Shown here piece by piece: positions 7,253 through 14,337 of a stretch of DNA of 14,816 nucleotides (positions are counted from its first letter, which is position 1; each line of letters begins with the position of its first letter). Position numbers and translations under genes: made by a program. Origin of the DNA: an uncultured Bacilli bacterium (GTDB lineage: Bacteria > Bacillota_I > Bacilli_A > RF39 > UBA660); NCBI GenBank assembly GCA_934130105.1, contig CAKOXL010000030.1:1-14816 (forward strand). Direction: 5' to 3'. The notes below the pieces were generated by a model, which saw only the letters and a list, made by a program, of their open reading frames with translations, was not told the origin of the DNA and did no database searches.

Positions 7253-8926
7253 ATGAAACCAAACACTGAAACAAGAATTATTGTTTTAGGTGGTTTAGGA
7301 GAAGTAGGAAAAAACATGTATTGTTTAATGCATGAGGATGAGATTGTTATTATTGATGCGGGAATTAGGTTCCCAGAAGGGGAACTTTTAGGTATTGACT
7401 ATGTCTTACCAGATTATACTTTTTTAAAACAAAATGAAGAAAAAATAAAAGCTTTAATTATTACTCACGGGCATGAAGATCATATTGGTGCCATACCATT
7501 TTTACTACAAGAGGTTAATATTCCAGCTATTTATGCACCAAAACAAGCAAAAGAATTAATTGCTATAAAACTACAAGATCGTAATATACGTTACGATACT
7601 CTTTATGCATATACTGATAAAGATATATTAAAGTTTAAACATTTTGAAATTGAATTTTTTAGAACAACTCATTCTATTCCTGATTCTCACGGAATTTACC
7701 TAAAAACACCAAACGGTAGCGTTGTAACAACTGGGGATTTTAAATTTGACTTAACACCAATCGGTCCGATGGCTGATTTACACAAAATGGCAAGACTTGG
7801 CGAAAGAGGTGTTGATTTACTACTAAGTGATTCAACCAACGCATTAAATGAAGGAATGTCTATTAGTGAATCAAAGGTTGATAACGCTTTAATGGATATT
7901 TTTGATAAATATACATCAGAACGTATAATAATAGCTACTTTTGCATCAAATATCTACCGTTTAAAACATATTGTTGAAACTTGTTACAAACATAATCGTA
8001 AAATTTGTGTATTTGGAAGAAGTATGGACAATAATATTAAAATTTCTATTGAAGGAGGTTATATTGATCATAAAGAGATAATTATAACTCCTGAAGAAGC
8101 TAAAAATCTAAAACCAAGTGAAGTGTGTTTATTATGTACTGGAAGTCAAGGTGAACCACTTGCTGCTTTATCAAGAATGGCTGATGGAACATTTAGACAA
8201 ATATCACTTAGACCTGATGACATTGTTATATTCTCATCAAGTCCTATTCCAGGTAATGCTGTAAGTATTTCTAGAACTATAAATAAACTTTACTTAAAAG
8301 GTGTTAAAGTATTTACTAATACATCACTAAGTGAATTACACACTTCTGGACACGCTAACCAAGAAGAGCTTAAACTAATGATTAGGTTAATTAAGCCAAA
8401 ATATTTAATGCCATTTCATGGCGACTATCGTATGTTAAAAAGACATGCCAATTTAGGAGTTGAATGTGGCATTCCTAAAGAAAATACCTTTGTACTTGAA
8501 AATGGTGATATCTTAATACTTAAGAACCATGAAATTACCAAAACCAAAGAAAAAGTATCTGGTGATGATATCTACGTAGATGGTAATCGTATTGGTGAAG
8601 TTGGTGGTATTGTTTTAAGAGATAGAAAAATAATGGCAAATGATGGTATATTGGTAGTTATTGCTAATGTAAATATGGAAAAAAGAAGTCTACTAATTAA
8701 ACCAAACATAACAACAAGAGGATTTATATTAGTTAATGAAAATGAAGAGTTAATTAAACAAATAGAAGATGTAGCTTATAATATTTTAAAAGATAAATTA
8801 GATAACACCAAAGATAACATAAACGATATTAAAAGTAAAATTATAAGTGATTTAATTATATTTGTTGAACAAAAAACTGGACGTCGTCCTATTATACTTC
8901 CAGTTATAATTGATATTAAAAAATAA
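7253..8926 (+). CDS. rnjA: Ribonuclease J
   Basis: A 557-residue metallo-beta-lactamase/beta-CASP ribonuclease with 5'-to-3' exonuclease and endonuclease activity in mRNA decay and rRNA maturation. The zinc-binding motif HGHEDH is at 72-77, followed by THSIPDSHG and TGDFKFD segments in the beta-lactamase fold, SGHANQEEL in the beta-CASP region, PFHGDYRML, and a C-terminal domain. Length matches Bacillus RNase J1 (about 555), so it is essentially full length. The start is ATG with AAAGGAG 11 nt upstream. The Bacillus partner gene rpoY is not present upstream. Whether this is the J1 or a J2-like copy cannot be decided without the rest of the genome; similarity to J1 favours rnjA. Confidence 0.95.
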   Translation: MKPNTETRIIVLGGLGEVGKNMYCLMHEDEIVIIDAGIRFPEGELLGIDYVLPDYTFLKQNEEKIKALIITHGHEDHIGAIPFLLQEVNIPAIYAPKQAKELIAIKLQDRNIRYDTLYAYTDKDILKFKHFEIEFFRTTHSIPDSHGIYLKTPNGSVVTTGDFKFDLTPIGPMADLHKMARLGERGVDLLLSDSTNALNEGMSISESKVDNALMDIFDKYTSERIIIATFASNIYRLKHIVETCYKHNRKICVFGRSMDNNIKISIEGGYIDHKEIIITPEEAKNLKPSEVCLLCTGSQGEPLAALSRMADGTFRQISLRPDDIVIFSSSPIPGNAVSISRTINKLYLKGVKVFTNTSLSELHTSGHANQEELKLMIRLIKPKYLMPFHGDYRMLKRHANLGVECGIPKENTFVLENGDILILKNHEITKTKEKVSGDDIYVDGNRIGEVGGIVLRDRKIMANDGILVVIANVNMEKRSLLIKPNITTRGFILVNENEELIKQIEDVAYNILKDKLDNTKDNINDIKSKIISDLIIFVEQKTGRRPIILPVIIDIKK

Positions 8927-8929
8927 TAT

Positions 8930-8969
8930 AAAAAGATACTAGTAATAATAAAAACTAGTATCTTTTTTT
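8930..8969. terminator. Bidirectional terminator between rnjA and the surface protein gene
   Basis: Positions 8931-8943 and 8954-8966 form a perfect 13-bp stem with a 10-nt loop. A T-run follows on the plus strand (8963-8969) and an A-run precedes (8930-8934), so it can end transcription from both converging genes. Confidence 0.9.
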
Positions 8970-8982
8970 AAATTATTAGATA

Positions 8983-9840
8983 TTATTCTATTTTTGTTTC
9001 AACTTCTCTAGTTGCACTAGGACTAACCTTAGTACTAGACCAATTACTCCACTCACCCCATGTTGTTCTTTTGCACATTTTGTAGCATGTTTTACAGCAT
9101 TTATTCTGTTCAACAAGACTATAATCTGCTTGGCAAGTACTATCTAGGGCATCACTAGAAATACAACCACATGAATATTGTTCACACTCATAAGACTCAA
9201 CTATGGCATCACGATAGCGGTAATAAATTGTTCCGGTTTTATCTGTAACTATAACTTTTCTTTCTTTTTCTATATAATTACCAACCTTATCAGTAGCAGT
9301 ATATTTTATTATATATTCACCTACTGTGTTTGTATCTATTTTATCTGGAACAGAAGTATAGTTTCCATTTAGCCCAGATCCATCATCATAAACTTGTACT
9401 CCATTTCTAGGAGAAAAATTTTGCCCCAATTTTATTATGGAATTATTTATAAAATTAATAACTGGGGGATCTTTGTCAATCGTATTAACAACAACAGGAA
9501 TGCTATTACTAGTTCTTCCATTGATATCCTTAACCATAACCATAACAGTAGTATTATCTGTAACTAAATATGAATTTGATTCTTGAAAACTTACCCCACC
9601 ATCAAATGAATAACCACTAATTTTATCAATATCATTAGTAATTGTAATAACTATATCATTACTTGTCCAAACTGTTGATGATAATGAATAACTAGGATAT
9701 TCTATTAATGGTCTATTATTAATATTTAGATAAGCTAAATACCCAAGAACAGCAATTAAAATAAAACTAACAAAAATAATTACTAATATAATTATTTTTT
9801 CCTTTTTATGGTTGTTTGTTTCAAAATTATAATTAGGCAT
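8983..9840 (-). CDS. Membrane-anchored protein with Ig-like domains and a Cys-rich, Trp-repeat C terminus
   Basis: A 285-residue protein of unknown function. Residues 16-38 form one hydrophobic helix after a short Lys-containing N terminus, so most of the chain is probably outside the cell. About 50-118 (with SFDGGVSFQ) and 125-201 (DPPVI..., TVGEYIIKYTATDKVGN) look like two Ig-like beta domains, the second matching the DUF5011/Cry22-type pattern known from surface proteins. The tail holds all eight cysteines of the protein within 38 residues (219, 224, 226, 236, 248, 249, 252, 256), then WxxWxxW (261, 264, 267) and TREVETK, reminiscent of thrombospondin type 1-like modules. The ATG at 9840 is chosen: AAGGAG lies 10 nt upstream, whereas an in-frame TTG at 9849 lies one base from it. 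No sortase motif is seen. Adhesion or cell-surface binding is a guess. Confidence 0.8.
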   Translation of the reverse strand: MPNYNFETNNHKKEKIIILVIIFVSFILIAVLGYLAYLNINNRPLIEYPSYSLSSTVWTSNDIVITITNDIDKISGYSFDGGVSFQESNSYLVTDNTTVMVMVKDINGRTSNSIPVVVNTIDKDPPVINFINNSIIKLGQNFSPRNGVQVYDDGSGLNGNYTSVPDKIDTNTVGEYIIKYTATDKVGNYIEKERKVIVTDKTGTIYYRYRDAIVESYECEQYSCGCISSDALDSTCQADYSLVEQNKCCKTCYKMCKRTTWGEWSNWSSTKVSPSATREVETKIE

Positions 9841-9868
9841 ATATAACAATCTCCTTATAAAAATAAAT

Positions 9869-9874
9869 ATTATA
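9869..9874 (-). promoter_or_regulatory. Possible -10 element for the surface protein gene
   Basis: A perfect TATAAT on the minus strand about 29 nt before the start codon. No credible -35 exists: the expected position falls in the rny terminator (poly-U). Expression may depend on readthrough from rny or on an atypical promoter. Confidence 0.3.
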
Positions 9875-9882
9875 TGAATATT

Positions 9883-9919
9883 AAAAAAGACAAAAAGAAG
9901 AGTTACTTAGCCTCTTCTT
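9883..9919 (-). terminator. rny terminator spanning the stop codon
   Basis: Minus-strand AAGAAGAG (9919-9912) pairs with CTCTTCTT (9902-9895) over 8 bp. The loop contains the rny TAA. A U-rich tail follows (9894-9883). Confidence 0.75.
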
Positions 9920-11453
9920 GTGCTCTGGTTTCACGAATAACAGTAACTTTTATAGTACCAGGATATTGCATAGTTTTTTCAATTTTTTCTTTAATATCTC
10001 TAGCAATTTTGTGTGATTCTAGATCATCAACTTCCTCTGGCTTAACAATAACTCTAAGTTCACGTCCGGCTTGAACAGCAAATGTTTTTTCAACACCATC
10101 TATATCATTTCCAATAGCTTCTAACTGTTCTAAACGTTTAATATAATTTTCTAAGGAATCATTTCTAGCACCAGGGCGGGAAGCTGACAAGCTATCAGCT
10201 ATTGCTACAATAACAGCAATAACACTAGTTGCTTCATGATCTCCATGATGAGAAGCTATTGCATTAACAACAACTTCTGGTTCTTTATATTTCTTAGCAA
10301 TATCTACACCAATCTCAACATGGCTACCTTCTATTTCATGATCAATTGCTTTACCGATATCATGAAGTAATCCAGCACGTCTGGCAAGAGTAACATTCTC
10401 ACCTAACTCACCAGCAATTACACCAGACAAATGTGCAACCTCAACAGAATGCTGTAATGCATTTTGACCGTAACTTGTTCTAAAATGAAGTTTACCAATA
10501 ATTTCAACAAGTTCTGGAGCAACCTTAGTTAGACCAAGTTCAAACAAAACATTATTACCATATTCAATAATTTTTGATTTCATTTCCTTGCTAACCTTAT
10601 CGTACAATTCTTCAATACGTGTTGGATGAATTCTACCATCTTTAAGCAAGTTCTCAAGTGTCTGTCTAGCAATTTCCCTTCTTAAAGGATCAAAACTAGA
10701 TAAAACAACAGCTTCTGGTGTATCATCTATTATTAAATCAACACCTGTAATAGCTTCTAACGTACGAATATTACGTCCCTCTCTACCAATAATTCTACCT
10801 TTTAAATCATCGTTAGGTAAATTAACAGTGGTTACAGTCTGTTCGTTAGCAACATCAGCAGCGAATTTTTGCATCGAAGAAACAAGTAAGTCTTTGGCTT
10901 TTTTATCTACTTCTAATTTTGCTTCATTTTCACTCTCTTTGATATATGCAGCTATTTCAATAGACATAGATTCTTTTACCTTATCCATTACCATAACTCT
11001 GGCTTCTTCTTTGCTTATACCAGAAATATCTTGAAGTAAATCTAATTGTTGTTGTTTAATTTCTTCCACTTTAACTTGCTCATCTTGGATTTGTTTTTGT
11101 TTTTCAAATAATTTGTTTTCACGCTCATCTAAAGTAGATTCTCTTTTCTGATAAAGTTCATCACGTTTATCCATATTTTGTTCGCGCAGCATTAACCTAT
11201 CTTCAGATTCTTTTAATTCCAATTTTTTTTCTTTAATTTCTTTATCACAATCAAGCTTTAATTTATGTATTTCTTCTTTTGATTCTAAAATTGAATCCCT
11301 TTTTAATTTTTCAGCTTCTTTGCGTGCTTTTTCTATAATTATTTCTACTTTTTTATTTGCACTATTTTCTCTAATGTAATTTAAAATAATATTTAAAACA
11401 AAACCTATAATTAATCCAATAACGACTAGTAAAATGGAGATAGCTATTTTCAT
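9903..11453 (-). CDS. rny: Ribonuclease Y
   Basis: A 516-residue membrane-anchored endoribonuclease that initiates mRNA decay. It has an N-terminal transmembrane helix (about 3-27), a long charged coiled coil (about 30-180), a KH RNA-binding domain with GRIIGREGRN (218-227) and an HD domain with LLHDIGK (catalytic H363/D364) and SHHGDHEA downstream. Length fits the family (about 520). The ATG at 11453 is preferred: GGAGG lies 10 nt upstream, while an in-frame ATG at 11462 is only one base from it. It follows recA, as commonly seen in Bacilli, but has its own promoter. It is likely to act with RNase J, encoded 1 kb away, in the same decay network. Confidence 0.97.
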   Translation of the reverse strand: MKIAISILLVVIGLIIGFVLNIILNYIRENSANKKVEIIIEKARKEAEKLKRDSILESKEEIHKLKLDCDKEIKEKKLELKESEDRLMLREQNMDKRDELYQKRESTLDERENKLFEKQKQIQDEQVKVEEIKQQQLDLLQDISGISKEEARVMVMDKVKESMSIEIAAYIKESENEAKLEVDKKAKDLLVSSMQKFAADVANEQTVTTVNLPNDDLKGRIIGREGRNIRTLEAITGVDLIIDDTPEAVVLSSFDPLRREIARQTLENLLKDGRIHPTRIEELYDKVSKEMKSKIIEYGNNVLFELGLTKVAPELVEIIGKLHFRTSYGQNALQHSVEVAHLSGVIAGELGENVTLARRAGLLHDIGKAIDHEIEGSHVEIGVDIAKKYKEPEVVVNAIASHHGDHEATSVIAVIVAIADSLSASRPGARNDSLENYIKRLEQLEAIGNDIDGVEKTFAVQAGRELRVIVKPEEVDDLESHKIARDIKEKIEKTMQYPGTIKVTVIRETRAQEEAK

Positions 11454-11477
11454 ATAATACATGCCTCCATTTCATAT

Positions 11478-11506
11478 ATGTTAAATAAATTCTTAATCAT
11501 TAACAT
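11478..11506 (-). promoter_or_regulatory. Leader hairpin of rny
   Basis: ATGTTAA and TTAACAT arms (11500-11506 and 11478-11484) could form a 7-bp stem with a 15-nt loop inside the roughly 55-nt rny leader, just before the ribosome site. It is AU-only apart from one G-C pair, so stability is modest and function unknown. Confidence 0.3.
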
Positions 11507-11514
11507 CTAATTAC

Positions 11515-11543
11515 ATTTTAAATTTAATTTACTAATAAGTCAA
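11515..11543 (-). promoter_or_regulatory. Predicted promoter of rny
   Basis: -35 TTGACT (11543-11538), 17-bp spacer, -10 TAAAAT (11520-11515), placed in the recA-rny gap downstream of the recA terminator. Confidence 0.75.
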
Positions 11544-11570
11544 GGAAAAAGAAACGTTTATCTATACATT

Positions 11571-11601
11571 AAAAAAAGGAAAATAATTATTTTTCCTTTT
11601 T
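11571..11601 (-). terminator. recA terminator with the stop codon in its loop
   Basis: Minus-strand positions 11601-11591 pair with 11583-11573 over 11 bp. The loop (11590-11584) contains the recA TAA at 11589-11587. Seven U residues cover 11577-11571, partly within the 3' arm. Confidence 0.75.
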
Positions 11602-12600
11602 CTTTTCTCCAATTCCATAGTACTCACGAATTTGTTTTTCAAGTTCATTACAAATTTCTGCATGATCTTTTAAGAAAAGCTTAGCATTTTCTTTACCTTG
11701 ACCTATTTTTTCACCCTTATAAGAATACCAAGCACCAGATTTTTCTAAAATACCACAATCAGTGCCTAAATCAATAATTTCGCCTTCATGGCTAACTCCT
11801 TCACCATACATAATATCAACAACTGCAGTTTTAAATGGAGGGGCAACTTTATTTTTTACAACTTTAATTGTGGTTTTATTTCCAACAATGCCATCACCAA
11901 TTTTTAATGATTCACTTCTTCTTACATCAAGACGAATAGTAGAATAAAATTTCAAAGCCCTACCACCAGGGGTAGTTTCTGGATTTCCAAACATTACTCC
12001 CACTTTTTCTCTTAATTGATTAATAAAAATAGCAGTTGTTTTGGTTTTACTGATAGTACCTGATAATTTACGAAGTGCTTGGCTCATCAATCTTGCTTGA
12101 AGTCCGACATGAGCATCTCCCATTTCACCATCAATTTCAGCTTGTGGAACAAGTGCTGCAACTGAGTCAATTACCACAATATTAACAGCTTCACTTCTTA
12201 CTAGTGCTTCACAAATTTCCAAAGCCTGTTCACCAGTATCTGGTTGAGCTAGTAGTAATTCATTAATATCAACACCTAAATTTTTTGCATATACAGGATC
12301 CAATGCATGTTCAGCATCAATAAATGCAGCACGACCACCATTTTTTTGCACTTCAGCAATAGCATGCAAAGCAAATGTTGTTTTACCACTTGATTCTGGT
12401 CCATATATTTCAATAATTCTACCTTTAGGATAACCACCAACTCCCATAGCAATATCCAAATTTAAACTACCACTAGAAGTTACATCAAGTTCCATATGTT
12501 TGTTATCCCCTAAACGCATTATAGAACCTTTACCAAATTGTTTTTCAATATCACTTAACACCTTTTCAAGTGCTTCATTTTTATCTACATTTTTTGTCAT
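11587..12600 (-). CDS. recA: Recombinase RecA
   Basis: A 337-residue DNA-dependent ATPase that forms filaments on single-stranded DNA, drives homologous pairing and triggers LexA self-cleavage. Walker A GPESSGKT is at 67-74, Walker B IVVID at 141-145 and the L2 DNA-binding loop (INQLREKVGVMFGNPETTPG) at 193-212. The N-terminal polymerisation helix and the C-terminal domain ending in a Lys/Glu-rich tail are present, so it is full length. ATG start with GAGAGAGG about 11 nt upstream. In Bacillus the order is rodZ-pgsA-cinA-recA; here cinA is missing and recA has its own promoter with a leader of about 114 nt. Regulation by an SOS-type operator is possible (12761-12772). Confidence 0.98.
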   Translation of the reverse strand: MTKNVDKNEALEKVLSDIEKQFGKGSIMRLGDNKHMELDVTSSGSLNLDIAMGVGGYPKGRIIEIYGPESSGKTTFALHAIAEVQKNGGRAAFIDAEHALDPVYAKNLGVDINELLLAQPDTGEQALEICEALVRSEAVNIVVIDSVAALVPQAEIDGEMGDAHVGLQARLMSQALRKLSGTISKTKTTAIFINQLREKVGVMFGNPETTPGGRALKFYSTIRLDVRRSESLKIGDGIVGNKTTIKVVKNKVAPPFKTAVVDIMYGEGVSHEGEIIDLGTDCGILEKSGAWYSYKGEKIGQGKENAKLFLKDHAEICNELEKQIREYYGIGEKKKEK

Positions 12601-12665
12601 ACAATATATATCCTCTCTCTAAATTAAAAAACTAACATATTAAAATAAATAATTCATTGTTATCA

Positions 12666-12703
12666 GAAAATATTTACGCTATCAAATAGCAATAGTAATT
12701 TTC
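12666..12703 (-). promoter_or_regulatory. Imperfect hairpin in the recA leader
   Basis: Nested stems GAAAAT/ATTTTC, TAC/GTA and GCTAT/ATAGC with a 3-nt loop (14 bp in total, two small bulges) occupy the first half of the predicted recA 5' untranslated region. No U-tract follows, so it is not a terminator. Confidence 0.4.
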
Positions 12704-12720
12704 ATTTGGCTTACAAGTAC

Positions 12721-12749
12721 ATCATACATTATTTTCTGAAAAAATGCAA
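12721..12749 (-). promoter_or_regulatory. Predicted promoter of recA
   Basis: -35 TTGCAT (12749-12744), 17-bp spacer, -10 TATGAT (12726-12721). Transcription would start near 12714, leaving a leader of about 114 nt. The gap 12601-12866 otherwise holds the pgsA terminator and no gene. Confidence 0.7.
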
Positions 12750-12760
12750 TACCTTTTTTC

Positions 12761-12772
12761 AAACAAATGTTT
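12761..12772. promoter_or_regulatory. Possible LexA/SOS box upstream of recA
   Basis: AAACAAATGTTT keeps the AAC-N4-GTT core of the Firmicutes SOS consensus (CGAAC-RNRY-GTTYG) with mismatches only at the two outer G/C positions. It ends 12 bp upstream of the recA -35. No lexA gene is in the window. Confidence 0.4.
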
Positions 12773-12800
12773 TATAAAAATTAAACTACTAGAAAGCACA

Positions 12801-12837
12801 AAAAAAAGAAAATTTCTAAACTGAATTTTCTTTTTTT
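12801..12837. terminator. Terminator after pgsA (bidirectional in form)
   Basis: A perfect 14-bp stem, 12801-12814 with 12824-12837, closed by a 9-nt loop, with U-runs at the 3' end on either strand. It starts 30 nt after the pgsA stop and separates the gpsB-rnpB-rodZ-pgsA unit from recA. Confidence 0.9.
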
Positions 12838-12866
12838 ATTAATCGATAACACACAATTTTTAAAAA

Positions 12867-13457
12867 TTAATTTTGCTCAGACAATATTTTTTTATTAAGT
12901 AAGTAATACTGAATCATTGAAACAAAAGACATAATAGTAGCAAAATATATTAATAATAAATCAACTCTTATATTAATATAAATGAATGGAACATCGTAAA
13001 AAAATAATAACATTATACCAACCATAAGTGAAGCTGTTTTAATCTTTCCTGATGGTATAGCTGAAACAACTTTTCCCTTACTAGCCGCTTCCATTTTTAT
13101 TGAATTAACTACAATGTCGCGAATTATAATAACAACAGGTATAATTGGACTTATCATTCCTTCGGAAGAAAAAATGATTAAAATAGGATTAACTAAAATT
13201 TTATCAGCAATAGCATCAAGCATTTTTCCTAAATCAGTAACTTGATTATTTTTCCTTGCCAAATAGCCATCTAAGAAATCAGTTAAACTAGCTACAATAA
13301 AAATAACACCAGCAATCAAATATCTTATATCAATATCAATACCAGCACGTATTACTGGAATAGAGATACCAACAGCATCAAATGGAAAGATTAATAAAAT
13401 ACTAATAATTATAGATAATATAATCCTAAAAACTGTAAGCTTAGTAGGTAAATTCAT
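12867..13457 (-). CDS. pgsA: Phosphatidylglycerophosphate synthase
   Basis: An integral membrane enzyme (196 residues) joining CDP-diacylglycerol and sn-glycerol-3-phosphate to give phosphatidylglycerophosphate. The CDP-alcohol phosphatidyltransferase signature DGxxARx8Gx3Dx3D is complete: D63 G64, A67 R68, G77, D81, D85. About five or six hydrophobic helices span the rest. The frame opens at 13475, but the ATG at 13457 is chosen: GGAGG lies six bases upstream and the family usually begins MNLPTKLT. It overlaps the 3' end of rodZ by 17 bp, implying translational coupling. A cardiolipin synthase of the same superfamily is less likely given the N terminus and the rodZ/recA context. Confidence 0.95.
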   Translation of the reverse strand: MNLPTKLTVFRIILSIIISILLIFPFDAVGISIPVIRAGIDIDIRYLIAGVIFIVASLTDFLDGYLARKNNQVTDLGKMLDAIADKILVNPILIIFSSEGMISPIIPVVIIIRDIVVNSIKMEAASKGKVVSAIPSGKIKTASLMVGIMLLFFYDVPFIYINIRVDLLLIYFATIMSFVSMIQYYLLNKKILSEQN

Positions 13458-13959
13458 AAATTTCCTCCATACCAATTCCTTTTAATTCCGAAGATATATC
13501 ATCGGAAACGCTTCTAAATTTAAATATAATAAAAACGACTAATAATAATATAAAAATAGTAGCTATCAAAATAATTAATGGCTTGAGTTTTAAAAGATTG
13601 AGTTTTATTTTTGAAGTTTTAACATATGTATATGGAGAAACTACCTTCTGATTCTCAGATTCATCTTTTTCCTTTGCTAAACGTCTTGCTTCTAATATAT
13701 CATCTAAGGAAATTTTTGAAGTATGCTCAAACATAAAATCATTAAACTCATCAATAATATCGTCTGTTTTAATGCCTAAATATTTACCATAATCTTTTAT
13801 TAACTCTCTTAAAGTAAAAACATCTTTAAAAGCTCTAATATTGCCATCTTCAATATTTTCTAATTGAATAACTGAAATATTTAAATCTTCTGCAGCCTCT
13901 TCAAGACTTACACCATTATTAATTCGTGTATCTCTCAAAAAAGAACCTATTTCTTTCAA
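13441..13959 (-). CDS. rodZ: RodZ-like membrane protein with N-terminal HTH
   Basis: A 172-residue cell-shape protein of the RodZ/YmfM type. Residues about 2-65 form a helix-turn-helix of the Xre-like RodZ class (IGSFLRDTRINNGVSLEEAA...), which in the family binds MreB rather than DNA. A charged juxtamembrane region follows, then one transmembrane helix (about 126-146). Only about 26 residues lie outside, so the C-terminal beta domain of longer RodZ proteins is missing. I prefer the TTG at 13959: AGAAGG lies eight bases upstream and the family starts near KEIGxxL. A GTG at 13968 in the same frame directly abuts that site. It sits between rnpB and pgsA, as ymfM precedes pgsA in Bacillus. The RodZ role is inferred from fold and synteny. 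Confidence 0.85.
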   Translation of the reverse strand: MKEIGSFLRDTRINNGVSLEEAAEDLNISVIQLENIEDGNIRAFKDVFTLRELIKDYGKYLGIKTDDIIDEFNDFMFEHTSKISLDDILEARRLAKEKDESENQKVVSPYTYVKTSKIKLNLLKLKPLIILIATIFILLLVVFIIFKFRSVSDDISSELKGIGMEEIYEFTY

Positions 13960-13982
13960 GTTATGCACCTTCTAACAAAAAA

Positions 13983-14337
13983 AATAATACTTTATAAGCC
14001 ATGTTCTGTACCTATTACTAGGTGACAAACATTTATCTATTGATTACTCAATCCTTGATCTTGTTCAATTCCTCAATCAAGACTCCCCTACCATAATTTG
14101 GGTTTCTCACTCGCGGGGTTTACCTCGTTTCACCTAACTTTTTCAAGTTAGTATCGTCACTGTGGCACTTTACAATTACTATTTCCATATTTTAAAAACT
14201 TAGGAATTTTCATCGCCGTTAGCAAAGCTACCTAAGGTTATTAATTCCCTTAGCGCGAACACTACAAACATCGCAGTTTGTGTGAGCATGGACTTTCCTC
14301 TACATTATAAAAATATAGCGTTTGTCAAAGTATTATT
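13983..14337 (-). ncRNA. rnpB: RNase P RNA, type B
   Basis: Catalytic RNA of RNase P, which trims tRNA 5' ends. Conserved blocks on the minus strand in order: GAGGAAAGUCCAUGCUC, GUAGUGUUCG, AAAGUGCCACAGUGACGA, GGUAAACCCC (the L15 loop binding tRNA CCA), GAGAAACCCAAAU, GGUAGGGGA and ACAUGGCUUAUA. The ends pair in a perfect 11-bp P1 helix (14337-14327 with 13993-13983), and GACAAAC/GUUUGUC form P2, which sets the boundaries. The layout is Bacillus type B, not type A; about 355 nt is somewhat short for type B. The first bases overlap the gpsB stop codon. Only about 23 nt separate the 3' end from rodZ, and eight U residues follow P1, which could aid 3'-end formation. Confidence 0.96.

Noticed and set aside
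14302..14333. TTGACA followed by TATAAT on the minus strand near the 5' end of rnpB, looking like a promoter
   Set aside because: The spacer is only 13 bp and both hexamers fall inside the mature RNase P RNA (P2/P3 region), so it is explained by the RNA structure.
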